This document shows positions 8,492-18,691 of a DNA stretch of 64,000 nt, piece after piece (the stretch's first letter is position 1; every line of letters starts with the position of its first letter). A program made the translations under genes and the position numbers. The notes beneath the pieces are model-generated. The model was not told where the DNA came from and ran no database searches. It worked only from the letters and a program-made list of their open reading frames with translations. The stretch is from Streptomyces gilvus (GTDB taxonomy: Bacteria; Actinomycetota; Actinomycetes; Streptomycetales; Streptomycetaceae), in NCBI RefSeq assembly GCF_022513565.1, contig NZ_JAKWBE010000001.1, positions 1 through 64,000 on the forward strand. Direction: 5' to 3'.

Positions 8492-9295
8492 TCAGCCTCC
8501 CTGGGAGATGACCCGGCGAGCAGCGCGCCGCCACAGGAACCGGGTGAACAGGTGGAGCAGCACGACCCAGCCGGCCTGGATCGCCAACTGCAGGGGCGCG
8601 TCGGACAGTTCGATGCGGCCGACGTACAGCGACAGCGGTACGTTGAGCGTCGCCTGGAAGGGCAGGAAGGTGCTCAGGGTGCGGAACCAGGCGGGGAAGA
8701 ACCACAACGGAGCGTAGACCCCGGACATGAGGTTCTGAGCGAAGATCAGGATGAGCATGGCGGCGCTGTTGCGCACGGTCCAGAAACACATCTGGTCCAG
8801 CAGGAGCATGACGTGGTACAGCACGAGCTGCCCGAGCAGCAGGCTGAGCACGAACACCCCCGCCACGGCGGCCGATCGGGGCGGCTCGACCACTCCGGCG
8901 GCGAGGCACACCGCGTATCCGGCGAGCGCCCACGCGGCCCCGTAGACCTGCTCGCCGAGGGCGCGCAGGGCGTGGTAGCGGGCGGGCGACAGCGGGCGCA
9001 GGTACCAGTAGACGATGGTGCCGAAGTGCATGTGCTGGATGACCGTGTCCCGGCCCGCGTACTGGTCCAACTCCCGCAGCCGGGACGCGAGTACGGCCAG
9101 CACGGCGTACGTGACGGCCTGGTCGCGGCTCATGCCGGCGGCGACCGTCGTGCGGTCGTACAGGCCGTTCCACAGGGAGGCGACCAGCACCACCTGGACG
9201 ATCAGCCGGACCAGCACGGCCGTCATCCGGGGCGGGGCGTGCAGCTCGCCGAGCGGGGTGACGCGGGCGGCGCGCCAGGCGTGCAGGACGGCCAC
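8492..9295 (-). CDS. ABC-2-type exporter permease, first subunit
   Basis: A 267-aa membrane protein with about six hydrophobic segments and the motif YWYLRPLSPARYHAL, which corresponds to the DVYLLRPMP stretch of its partner; the two are paralogues that would form a heterodimer. GTG start 1 bp after the ATPase stop (TGAGGTG). N-terminal residues RRAARRVISQGG at the very C-terminus are basic and cytoplasmic. Confidence 0.8.
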   Translation of the reverse strand: MAVLHAWRAARVTPLGELHAPPRMTAVLVRLIVQVVLVASLWNGLYDRTTVAAGMSRDQAVTYAVLAVLASRLRELDQYAGRDTVIQHMHFGTIVYWYLRPLSPARYHALRALGEQVYGAAWALAGYAVCLAAGVVEPPRSAAVAGVFVLSLLLGQLVLYHVMLLLDQMCFWTVRNSAAMLILIFAQNLMSGVYAPLWFFPAWFRTLSTFLPFQATLNVPLSLYVGRIELSDAPLQLAIQAGWVVLLHLFTRFLWRRAARRVISQGG

Positions 9296-9296
9296 C

Positions 9297-10304
9297 TCAG
9301 GCCCCTTTTGCGCCGGGACCGGCGTGGACGTACGCGGCCCGCATCACGTCCTCCAGGTCCGCCTCGTCGATGGCGATGCCCGTCACCTCGTACCGTTCGA
9401 TGACCGCCTTGAGCGCCTGGTGGACGGTGGGCGCGTCGGGGCCGTCCGGGCCGAACACGACCTGCGGGCCCTCCTGTCGCAGCAGCGCGATGCCCGGCGG
9501 CGGTACGACCTCGGTGTGCGCGTCGGCCAGCGTGGCGCGCACCTGCCAGGTGGAGCCGTACTTGCGGCGGATCTCGTCGAGCGTGCCGTCCAGGACCAGC
9601 CGCCCGTGGTTGACGAGGACGACCCGCTCGGCGAGCCGCTCGACCTCCGTCATGTCGTGCGTGGTCAACAGGACGGTACGGCCCCGTTGTTCGACCTGAT
9701 GGCGCAGGAACTCGCGGACCTGCTCCTTGACCACCACGTCCATGCCGATGGTCGGCTCGTCGAGGAAGACCACCGGCGGGTCGTGCAGCAGCGCCGCCGC
9801 CAGGTCGCAGCGCACCCGCTGGCCCAGGGAGAGATGACGCACCCGGGTGTCCCAGAAGGAGGACAGTTCGAGGATGTCGTCGAACTCCTTCAGGCGCGTG
9901 GCGTGTTCGGCCATCGGCACCTCGTAGATGTCGCGCAGGATCGCGAACGACTCCCGCACCGGCAGGTCCCACCACAGCTGGGTGCGCTGCCCGAACACCG
10001 CGCCGATGTTACGGGCGTTGCGTTCCCGGTCCTCGTACGGCACCACGCCCGCCACCCGGGCCTCGCCGGAGGTGGGGGTGAGGATGCCGGTGAGCATCTT
10101 GATGGTGGTGGACTTGCCGGCGCCGTTCGGGCCGAGCAGGGCGAGGAGTTCGCCCGGCGCCACGTCGAAGGAGATGTCGGAGACGGCGTGTTTGACGGCC
10201 CGTTCCGGGTTGACGAGGGATCTGAGGGCGCCGGTGAAACCGGGCCGGCGGACGGTGGTGTGGAACGAGCGGGAGAGGGAGCGGACCTCGATGCTGCCGA
10301 TCAC
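9297..10304 (-). CDS. ABC exporter ATP-binding protein
   Basis: A 335-aa ATPase. Walker A is GPNGAGKS at residues 58-65, the signature is LSLGQ, Walker B with the catalytic Glu is VVFLDEPT, and the H-loop is TTHDMTEVE. An N-terminal extension (RPGFTGALRSLVNPER) and a C-terminal domain of about 90 residues match the NatA/DrrA-type exporters paired with these permeases. The GTG at 10304 overlaps the MFS stop (GTGA) and has GGAGG 8 bp upstream, so the MFS and ABC genes are translationally coupled. The reading frame stays open far upstream, but that part is a shadow of the MFS gene. Confidence 0.88.
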   Translation of the reverse strand: MIGSIEVRSLSRSFHTTVRRPGFTGALRSLVNPERAVKHAVSDISFDVAPGELLALLGPNGAGKSTTIKMLTGILTPTSGEARVAGVVPYEDRERNARNIGAVFGQRTQLWWDLPVRESFAILRDIYEVPMAEHATRLKEFDDILELSSFWDTRVRHLSLGQRVRCDLAAALLHDPPVVFLDEPTIGMDVVVKEQVREFLRHQVEQRGRTVLLTTHDMTEVERLAERVVLVNHGRLVLDGTLDEIRRKYGSTWQVRATLADAHTEVVPPPGIALLRQEGPQVVFGPDGPDAPTVHQALKAVIERYEVTGIAIDEADLEDVMRAAYVHAGPGAKGA

Positions 10305-11674
10305 TCGACGGACCTCCGGGTGAGCTGGATCAGCCGTACGGTTGCCGCGAGCGAGGCGGCGGAGAGCGCGGTCAGCAGCCAGGGGACCGCGTGGATGCCC
10401 CAGGCCTCGATGCCCACGCCCAGCAGGGGCGGCGCCGCCACCCCGCCGGCCATCGACGCGGCGATGACCCAGGCACCGGCGCGCCTCGCCTGGGGAAGGG
10501 CCCTGTTCAGCCAGGGCAGACCGGTCGGAAAGACCGGCGCGATGAACAATCCGACACCGGCGTACGCCACCGGCGCCAGTCCTTTTGCCGGCGCCAGCAG
10601 CAGACACACGGTCATGCCGGCCGCGCAGACGGTGAGGATGCGTTCGGGGGAGTACCGCAGGGCGACAGGGACGACGAGGAAGCGGCCCGCCGTCATCATC
10701 AGCCAGTACACCGAGGTCGCCGACGCGGCCACGGTCGCGCTGTAGCCGACGGTCTCCAGATGGGTGGGTTCCCAGCCGCCGACGCCGGCCTCGACGGCGA
10801 CGTTGAGGACGTAGAGGGCGAGGAAACCGAGGAGGATGCGGGGGAGACCGAGCCGGGCCTTCCCGGGAACCGCTTCCGCGAAGGTCTCCGTAGTGCCGTG
10901 GATTGGTTCCGCGTCGGTCACCGGAGTGCCGGAGCGCGGTTCCGCGTCGGTCACCGGAATACCGGGGCCCGGTTCCGCGCGGGTTGCCGGACCCCGGGTA
11001 ACCGCTTCCGCGACGGTCGCTGGAGTATGGGAAACCGGTTCCGGTTCCCCGCCGGTCGCCGGAGTCAGGGAAACGGATTCCCCGCCGTTCACCGGAGTGC
11101 GGACGCCGTTCGACCCCGCGACCACCAGCAGCGTCGCCAGCACGGCGCACGCGCCGAAGGCGTACGTGTACGAGTCCCGGCCCAGCCACGCCACCACCAC
11201 CGGTCCGAGCACCGCGCCGATGCCGAAGTGGGCGTTGAGCACGTTCAGCATGGCCGTGGAGCGGTTGCCGAAACCGACGGCGAAGAGCTGGTTGAGGCCG
11301 TAGTCGATGCCGCCGAAGCCGAGGCCCGCGAGGAAGGCGGCGGCCAGGGCGAGCGGCCAGCCGGGGGCGAGTGCGAAGCCCGCGGCGCCCAGCGCCATCA
11401 GGCCGTAACTCGCCGCCAGCAGAGTTCTGTTGCTGATTCGGGAGTGGATCGCGTTGAAGGCGAGGACACCCGCCACGCCCCCCGTGAAGTGCAGGCTCAG
11501 ACCCAGCCCGGCGCCCGCCGGGGACAGACCGAACTCGGCGCGCAGCCCCGGCACGGCGGGACCGTAGAGCGCTTGGAGCATCCCGATGAGGACGAACCCG
11601 GCGCAGGACGCGGCCGTGGCCGGCCGTGTGAACAGCCGGCCCGGCGCGGGCGTCCTCAGGACCGTCTCGCTCAC
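10301..11674 (-). CDS. MFS transporter with a repeat-expanded central loop
   Basis: A 457-aa major facilitator with twelve predicted hydrophobic segments. Residues after TM1 (GLRAEFGLSPAGAGL) fit the loop 2-3 region. Between TM6 and TM7 the cytoplasmic loop is stretched by about 75 residues of 11-residue repeats (pattern EPxxGxPVTDA). Start is a GTG with GGAGG 5 bp upstream; an ATG 81 bp earlier would add an unlikely N-terminus. It leads an operon into the ABC exporter through a GTGA overlap. Substrate unknown; it could be an exporter working beside the ABC system or a sugar/fucose-type permease. Confidence 0.82.
   Translation of the reverse strand: MSETVLRTPAPGRLFTRPATAASCAGFVLIGMLQALYGPAVPGLRAEFGLSPAGAGLGLSLHFTGGVAGVLAFNAIHSRISNRTLLAASYGLMALGAAGFALAPGWPLALAAAFLAGLGFGGIDYGLNQLFAVGFGNRSTAMLNVLNAHFGIGAVLGPVVVAWLGRDSYTYAFGACAVLATLLVVAGSNGVRTPVNGGESVSLTPATGGEPEPVSHTPATVAEAVTRGPATRAEPGPGIPVTDAEPRSGTPVTDAEPIHGTTETFAEAVPGKARLGLPRILLGFLALYVLNVAVEAGVGGWEPTHLETVGYSATVAASATSVYWLMMTAGRFLVVPVALRYSPERILTVCAAGMTVCLLLAPAKGLAPVAYAGVGLFIAPVFPTGLPWLNRALPQARRAGAWVIAASMAGGVAAPPLLGVGIEAWGIHAVPWLLTALSAASLAATVRLIQLTRRSVE
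10872..11097. repeat. 33-bp in-frame minisatellite in the MFS gene
   Basis: About six degenerate 33-bp units, best seen at 10911-11000 as two close copies of GGTTCCGCGTCGGTCACCGG followed by a variable part. They encode 11-residue units such as EPRSGTPVTDA and EPGPGIPVTDA in the cytoplasmic loop. All length changes are multiples of three, so the transporter frame is kept. Confidence 0.75.
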
Positions 11675-11710
11675 CTGACCTCCGACCTTGGGCAGGCCGG
11701 AGCCATGTCG

Positions 11711-11740
11711 GCCCGGCGCGGCGCAACAGTATGGGCTACC
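11711..11740 (-). promoter_or_regulatory. Promoter of the MFS-ABC operon
   Basis: On the minus strand TTGCCG is followed after 18 bp by TACTGT, a reasonable housekeeping-type promoter about 40 bp before the MFS start. The spacer to alditol oxidase is 102 bp and contains no clear terminator, so some read-through from that gene is also possible. Confidence 0.4.
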
Positions 11741-11776
11741 GAGGTGAATCGGCAATGGGTTAAAACATGGGGTGTA

Positions 11777-14143
<2,367 letters not shown>

Positions 14144-14243
14144 GCGGGGTGCACCGCCGACGCGGCTTGCTGCGGATTTCGTTGTCGTAATGCGTTACAT
14201 CGGCTGTTTCCGGCTTTCTGCAGCGTTTTCCTGGCGATATCAG

Positions 14244-14249
14244 TAGCGT
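14244..14249 (+). promoter_or_regulatory. -10 box for a probably leaderless transcript
   Basis: TAGCGT ends 8 bp before the ATG at 14258, with no ribosome binding site between them. Same arrangement as at 4876 and 62976. Confidence 0.45.
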
Positions 14250-14257
14250 GCGGCTCC

Positions 14258-14989
14258 ATGGCCCACGATCCATCGCCCGACGTGCCCACGGCAGTGCCCG
14301 CCGACGTGCCCACGGTCGTGCCAACCGCCCTGTCCGCAACCCTGCCCGTGACCGACCTCACCCGGCACCGTCGTCTGCGGGAGCAGGGCAGTCTGGAGCG
14401 GGCCGATCTCGACGCGATCCTCGACGCGGGGTTCGTCTGTCATCTGGGGGTCGTGGTCGAGGGGCGGCCGCTGGTCGTGCCGACCGTGTACGGCCGGGAC
14501 GAGCGGCAGCTCTACCTCCACGGCTCGGTGGCCGGCCGCAGCCTGGCGGGCGGTACGCCCGTCTGCGTCACCGTCACTCATGTCGACGGACTGGTGCTGG
14601 CCCGCTCGGTCTTCGAGCACGGCGTCAACTACCGCAGCGCGATGATCCACGGCGTGGCCCGCAGGGTCACCGACCCGGAGGAGAAACTGGCGGGCCTGCG
14701 CCGCCTCACGGAGCACGCGGCGCCGGGCCAGTGGTCGTACGCCCGGGGCCCGAACCGCAAGGAGCTCGCCGCCACCACCCTCCTCGCGCTCTCCCTGGAG
14801 GAGGCGTCGGTGAAGATCCGCACGGGTGCGCCGGACGACGGTGACGGACCGGACGCCGAACTGGGCCTGTGGGCCGGAACCCTGCCGCTGATCTCGGCCT
14901 GGGGCGCGCCCGTGCCCGACCCGCTGCTCCCGCCGGACATCGCCGTACCGGGACACATCGCGCGCCGTGCGGGGACCCGGCACGGCTGA
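14258..14989 (+). CDS. Pyridoxamine 5'-phosphate oxidase family protein
   Basis: A 243-aa FMN-binding split-barrel protein. After a low-complexity N-terminus of about 30 residues (VPTAVPADVPTVVPT) come GSLERADLDAILDAGFVCHLG, GRPLVVPTVYGRDERQLYLHGS and GVNYRSAMIHGVARRVTD, the pattern of the nitroimidazole-resistance NimA-like group. Function is unproven; such proteins bind flavin or haem and reduce nitro compounds or other substrates. No ribosome binding site; the transcript looks leaderless. Confidence 0.8.
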   Translation: MAHDPSPDVPTAVPADVPTVVPTALSATLPVTDLTRHRRLREQGSLERADLDAILDAGFVCHLGVVVEGRPLVVPTVYGRDERQLYLHGSVAGRSLAGGTPVCVTVTHVDGLVLARSVFEHGVNYRSAMIHGVARRVTDPEEKLAGLRRLTEHAAPGQWSYARGPNRKELAATTLLALSLEEASVKIRTGAPDDGDGPDAELGLWAGTLPLISAWGAPVPDPLLPPDIAVPGHIARRAGTRHG

Positions 14990-15048
14990 CGCGCGGACGA
15001 GGGCATACCGTGAGGAGTCGAACGCCTGAGCCGGGAGGAGAGATCGGG

Positions 15049-16368
15049 ATGGGCAGCCGTACCGCGCTGGTCGAGGATCTGATGGAGCGGTTCCCGCAGG
15101 TACCGCGGGAAGCCGTTTTCAAGGAGGACCTGCTGCGAGGGGGCGTCGCCTTCGACCCGTCCGCCCTCAGCGACAACGAGAGCGGCGAGGTGAAGCCGAA
15201 GTCGTACTTCATCTTCTCCTTCGACCACGGCACCCTGCCGGAGCTCGGCGAGGCCGCGCTGCGTCGGCCGCCGGAGGAGATCATCCTCACCGGAGGGCCG
15301 TACGACCTGCGGCGGACCGTGGTGTCGGTGCGGGTGAACCCGTCCTCGCCCTACCGTGTCGCCGCCGACGAGGAGGGCATTCTCGGGCTCTATCTCGACG
15401 GAAAACGCATCTCCGACGTCGGTGTGCCGCCCATGCCGGAGTACTACCGGCACACCCTCTCCAACGGGAAGTCCGTCATGGAGGTCGCCCCGACCATCCA
15501 GTGGGGCTATCTCATCTATCTCACCGTTTTCCGCGTCTGCCAGTACTTCGGCGCCAAGGAGGAGTGCCAGTACTGCGACATCAACCACAACTGGCGCCAG
15601 CACAAGGCCGCCGGACGCCCGTACACCGGCGTGAAGGACGTCGAGGAGGTGCTGGAGGCCCTCGAGATCATCGACCGGTACGACACCCAGAAGGCCTCCA
15701 CCGCCTACACCCTCACCGGCGGTGCCATTACGAAAACGGTTGCGGGACGCGATGAGGCCGACTTCTACGGTCATTACGCCAAGGCCATCGAGGAGCGCTT
15801 CCCGGGCCGTTGGATCGGCAAGGTGGTCGCCCAGGCGCTGCCGCGCGACGACGTGCAGCGGTTCAAGGACTACGGCGTGCAGATCTACCACCCCAACTAC
15901 GAGGTGTGGGACCGCCGGCTGTTCGAGCTGTACTGCCCGGGCAAGGAGCGTTACGTCGGCCGCGACGAGTGGCACAGGCGCATCCTGGACTCCGCCGAGG
16001 TCTTCGGCGCGCGCAACGTCATCCCCAACTTCGTAGCGGGCGTGGAGATGGCGGAGCCGTTCGGTTTCACCACCGTCGACGAGGCCATCGCCTCGACGAC
16101 CGAGGGGCTGCGCTTCTTCATGTCGCACGGCATCACGCCCCGTTTCACCACCTGGTGCCCCGAGCCGACCACCCCGCTCGGCAAGGCCAACCCGCAGGGG
16201 GCGCCGCTGGAGTACCACATCCGGCTGCTGCAGGCCTACCGCCAGACCATGGACGACTTCGGTCTCTCCTCGCCCCCCGGCTACGGCCCGCCCGGACCCG
16301 GCCGCGCCGTCTTCTCGGTGAGCTCCTTCATGGACAGCCTGCCGGCGCAGGAGGCCGCGGAGGTGTGA
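15049..16368 (+). CDS. Radical SAM enzyme with an atypical CX8CX2C cluster motif
   Basis: A 439-aa soluble protein. Cys164, Cys173 and Cys176 (VCQYFGAKEECQYCDINHNW) form CX8CX2C, longer than the canonical CX3CX2C. Downstream, LTGGAI resembles the GGE-type SAM-binding loop, and the barrel continues through WIGKVVAQALPRDD and QIYHPNYEVWDRRLFE to an end near ISP-like FTTWCPEPTT. The spacing and sequence suggest a radical SAM fold; the substrate is unknown. Start is an ATG with GGGAGGAG 8 bp upstream. No partner gene is adjacent; the downstream 600 bp contain the dyad-repeat array. Confidence 0.72.
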   Translation: MGSRTALVEDLMERFPQVPREAVFKEDLLRGGVAFDPSALSDNESGEVKPKSYFIFSFDHGTLPELGEAALRRPPEEIILTGGPYDLRRTVVSVRVNPSSPYRVAADEEGILGLYLDGKRISDVGVPPMPEYYRHTLSNGKSVMEVAPTIQWGYLIYLTVFRVCQYFGAKEECQYCDINHNWRQHKAAGRPYTGVKDVEEVLEALEIIDRYDTQKASTAYTLTGGAITKTVAGRDEADFYGHYAKAIEERFPGRWIGKVVAQALPRDDVQRFKDYGVQIYHPNYEVWDRRLFELYCPGKERYVGRDEWHRRILDSAEVFGARNVIPNFVAGVEMAEPFGFTTVDEAIASTTEGLRFFMSHGITPRFTTWCPEPTTPLGKANPQGAPLEYHIRLLQAYRQTMDDFGLSSPPGYGPPGPGRAVFSVSSFMDSLPAQEAAEV

Positions 16369-16385
16369 CTCCGGGGCAGCACCGG

Positions 16386-16642
16386 CCAGTGGTATGTGAC
16401 ATAGCACCCCCGACCCGACCAGTGGTATGTGACATGGCACTGGCCCGTCCGGCGAATGGTGCGTCACGTGGCACTCCCCGGCCGGCTGACGGTGCGTGAC
16501 ATGGTCCTGACCGGCTGGCGGACGGTGCGTGACCTGCCGCTGACCAGCCGGCGGCCAGTGGTATGCGACATAGCACTGCCCTGCCCCCGGATGGCATGTG
16601 ACATAGCACCTCCGACCCAACCAGTGCTGTGTGACATAGCAC
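16386..16642. repeat. Array of eight dyad-symmetric repeats with a mostly 33-bp period
   Basis: Eight units start at 16386, 16419, 16453, 16486, 16519, 16555, 16588 and 16621, so steps are 33, 34, 33, 33, 36, 33 and 33 bp. The best units carry GTGSTATGTGACATAGCAC (for example 16389-16407 and 16624-16642), a 9-1-9 inverted repeat with one mismatch, with the inner TATGT-G-ACATA fully symmetric. Units 3-5 are more diverged. The array lies between the radical SAM gene and the CBM2 membrane protein gene (start 16976). The 34-bp step breaks any reading frame, so it is not a coding repeat. Confidence 0.85.
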
Positions 16643-16975
16643 CGGCCAGGCCCCCCCCGGCCCCGGCCGCCGGAGCGGCCACCCCAGTCACCGCGATCTT
16701 CTGCAAAAACCCGGTCCGCCATCGATACTTCTCCGCGTTCCTTCCGTATAACTCTCGTAGCAACGAGGAGTGGGTGCGGGAGCGCAGGACCGGCGTGCGT
16801 TCCGAGCGGCAGGACGGTGCCACCGGCGGTCACTTGACGCGACGGCCGGTAACCGAATTGAATACGGCGCTTGTCAGTTGTGACGACGTTGTGAAAGGCT
16901 CGGGCTCCCGCGAGGTTCCCCACAACTCCGTTGCCAATCAGGTGAGTTGACCTCGCTCGTGGATGCAGGAGACCC
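16643..16975. other. Remaining spacer before the CBM2 membrane protein
   Basis: After a C-rich stretch (16652-16664) this 333-bp spacer is less GC-rich than its surroundings near 16690-16770 and 16855-16895. It should contain the promoter of the downstream gene. TTGACG at 16834 is a possible -35 but no convincing -10 follows. The only clear signal is the ribosome binding site GCAGGAGA before 16976. Confidence 0.4.
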
Positions 16976-18466
16976 ATGCCCGACCTGCCGACCCCGAAGG
17001 ACGCCGCCGAGGCCGCGCTGTTCTCCGAGTGCTGGGACGCGGTGCTTTCCTACGCCGATCTGTGCACCGCCGGCGCAGAAGCGGCCACCCAACTGGCCAC
17101 CGAGGCCTTCGCGCTCGGCATGCGCGAGGTCCGCGTCGGCGACGGCGGCTCCACCAGAAGCGCCGGCCGCCGCTCCCGACTCCCCATGATCCCGCTGCTG
17201 TTGGCCGCCGTACGCACCACGGGGGCCGCCTGGGAGGAGGGCGGGCGAGGGCACGACCTCGACCCCGATCTGCGACTGTGGCTCCACTCGGACAAGGCCG
17301 CCCGCTACACCGGGCCCCCGTTGCGGCGCCCGCTCGCCCTGCGCGGTCTGCGCGACCTCCAGGAGGCCGACGCGGCACTGTTGTGGCTGGCCGAGGTGGA
17401 GGCGCTGCCGACCTCCGTGGTCGCCCGCCGCCTGGGGCTCGATCCGGCCCTCGTCGGCGAGGAACTCGCCCAGGTGCGCGGCCTGTTCCGGGACCGCTGC
17501 CACCGTGCCCACCTCGACACGCCGATGGACGCCGACTGCCGCAGCTACGCCCGCCTCCTTGACGCGGTCACCCGCTCGCCCGCCGCCGACATCCCGCCCG
17601 ACCTCTCCCGCCACCTCGCCACGTGCGTGGACTGCGCCGAGGCCGCCGCGTGTCTGCGCCCGCACGGCGGCGGACTGCCCGCCGCCCTCGCCGGCGGGGT
17701 GATCGGCTGGGGCGGCCTCGCCTACCTGGAGCGCCGCCGACGGGCCGCCGAGGTCCGCCTCGGCGCGGGACGCCCGGAACCGGCAGACGGGGACGGCGGC
17801 CGGCCCGTGACCGGCGCCCAGCGCGCCCGCGTCCTGCGCAGCGGTCTGCTCGTCGCCGCCGTGGTGGTGTCGCTGCTCGCGCTGGCCGTCTCGCTGATGC
17901 CGTTCGGCAGCGGCGACAAGGACGTCGCGGCGAGCGGCGACCCGAGCGACAGCAGCCCGGTTGCGGCCCCCCGCCCGTCCCTGCCGGACCTCGGCGCGCC
18001 GGCGACGACGGCCTCCGCCACCAGCACCCCGAGCCCGGGCCCCACGCCCTCGGCGACCAGATCCTCGGGCGAGGAGAAGAACCCCGACCCCGAACCGCAG
18101 GGCACCTCCTCCTCGACGGCCGGTACCGGTTCCGCGGACCCCTCCCCGACGACCTGCACCTACTCCTACGACCTGGTCAACCAGTGGCCCGACGGCTTCC
18201 AGGCCACCCTCTCCGTCACCACCGCCGAGGCCCTCGGCGACTGGCGCGTCGCCTGGTCCTTCCGGGACGGCCAGAAGGTGACCCAGATGTGGGACGCCAG
18301 CTTCGGCCAGAACGACTCCCGGGTCACCGCCAGGGCCGCCGACTACAACCGGTCCGTCCCCGCCGACGGCACCCTCTCCTTCGGCTTCCTCGCCTCCTGG
18401 AAGGGCAGGAACGCCCCGGCGTACGACGTGACGCTCAACGGACACAGCTGCGCGAAAAGCAGTTGA
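16976..18466 (+). CDS. Membrane protein with sigma-like and zinc-finger-like cytoplasmic parts and an outside CBM2 domain
   Basis: A 496-aa one-pass protein. Residues about 8-55 resemble ECF sigma region 2 (AATQLATEAFALGMREV). About 125-170 resemble a region-4 HTH (ALPTSVVARRLGLDPALVGE). HLATCVDCAEAA near 212-223 resembles the HX3CX2C zinc motif of anti-sigma factors. A hydrophobic helix at about 290-309 (GLLVAAVVVSLLALAVSLMPF region) is followed by a Ser/Thr/Pro linker and, from about 393, a CBM2-like domain with two terminal Cys and several Trp (TCTYSYDL, WRVAWSF, ASWKGRNA). Topology suggests a sensor that binds cellulose or chitin outside and signals inside, like clostridial RsgI, but all parts are in one chain. 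No separate sigma gene is adjacent. Confidence 0.8.
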   Translation: MPDLPTPKDAAEAALFSECWDAVLSYADLCTAGAEAATQLATEAFALGMREVRVGDGGSTRSAGRRSRLPMIPLLLAAVRTTGAAWEEGGRGHDLDPDLRLWLHSDKAARYTGPPLRRPLALRGLRDLQEADAALLWLAEVEALPTSVVARRLGLDPALVGEELAQVRGLFRDRCHRAHLDTPMDADCRSYARLLDAVTRSPAADIPPDLSRHLATCVDCAEAAACLRPHGGGLPAALAGGVIGWGGLAYLERRRRAAEVRLGAGRPEPADGDGGRPVTGAQRARVLRSGLLVAAVVVSLLALAVSLMPFGSGDKDVAASGDPSDSSPVAAPRPSLPDLGAPATTASATSTPSPGPTPSATRSSGEEKNPDPEPQGTSSSTAGTGSADPSPTTCTYSYDLVNQWPDGFQATLSVTTAEALGDWRVAWSFRDGQKVTQMWDASFGQNDSRVTARAADYNRSVPADGTLSFGFLASWKGRNAPAYDVTLNGHSCAKSS

Positions 18467-18567
18467 CGCGGCTCGGCCGTGACGGGCTACTGTTGCGGCG
18501 GTTCCCGCACGAGGAACTGACGCGCGAGGAACACACGCAGGCACAAGAGACCAGGAGGTGTTGACCG

Positions 18568-18636
18568 ATGGCTGTCATCGCGATGGGCGCTGCCCGCATC
18601 CGGTTCATCAAGTCCACCTCCGTGGCCGTCGGCTGA
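18568..18636 (+). CDS. Possible 22-aa peptide upstream of rsgA
   Basis: ATG at 18568 follows AGGAGGTG with 8 bp spacing, the strongest ribosome binding site in this region. The peptide reads MAVIAMGAARIRFIKSTSVA then VG and stops at 18634. It starts about 100 bp after the CBM2 protein gene and ends 53 bp before rsgA. It could be a leader peptide, a small functional peptide or chance. No family is recognised. Confidence 0.4.
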   Translation: MAVIAMGAARIRFIKSTSVAVG

Positions 18637-18678
18637 CTCACCGAAGTCCCAACCCCTTTGCCGGTGGCCGCCCTTGTG

Positions 18679-18691
18679 AAGGGTCACCCTT
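18679..18691. promoter_or_regulatory. Inverted repeat over the rsgA ribosome binding site and start
   Basis: AAGGGT, C, ACCCTT is a perfect 6-bp dyad with one central base. It covers the GAAGGG ribosome binding site and the first two bases of the TTG start (18690). It could be a small operator or, as RNA, could pair with itself only weakly because the loop is too short. Confidence 0.35.

Noticed and set aside
9297..11726. A single 809-residue protein containing the ABC ATPase
   Set aside because: The upstream half is the shadow of the MFS gene in another frame. The ATPase has its own GTG and GGAGG at 10304.
16386..16642. CRISPR array
   Set aside because: The period is only 33 bp and the whole unit is repeated, so there are no unique spacers, and no cas genes are near.
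16328..16642. Minus-strand reading frame made of repeated MSHTTGR-like units
   Set aside because: The frame is only open because of the 33-bp period. One step of 34 bp shifts it, there is no start signal, and the dyad symmetry explains the repeat better.
14629..16977. A 782-residue minus-strand protein
   Set aside because: It runs opposite to the radical SAM gene, through the dyad array, and has no family resemblance. High GC keeps antisense frames open.
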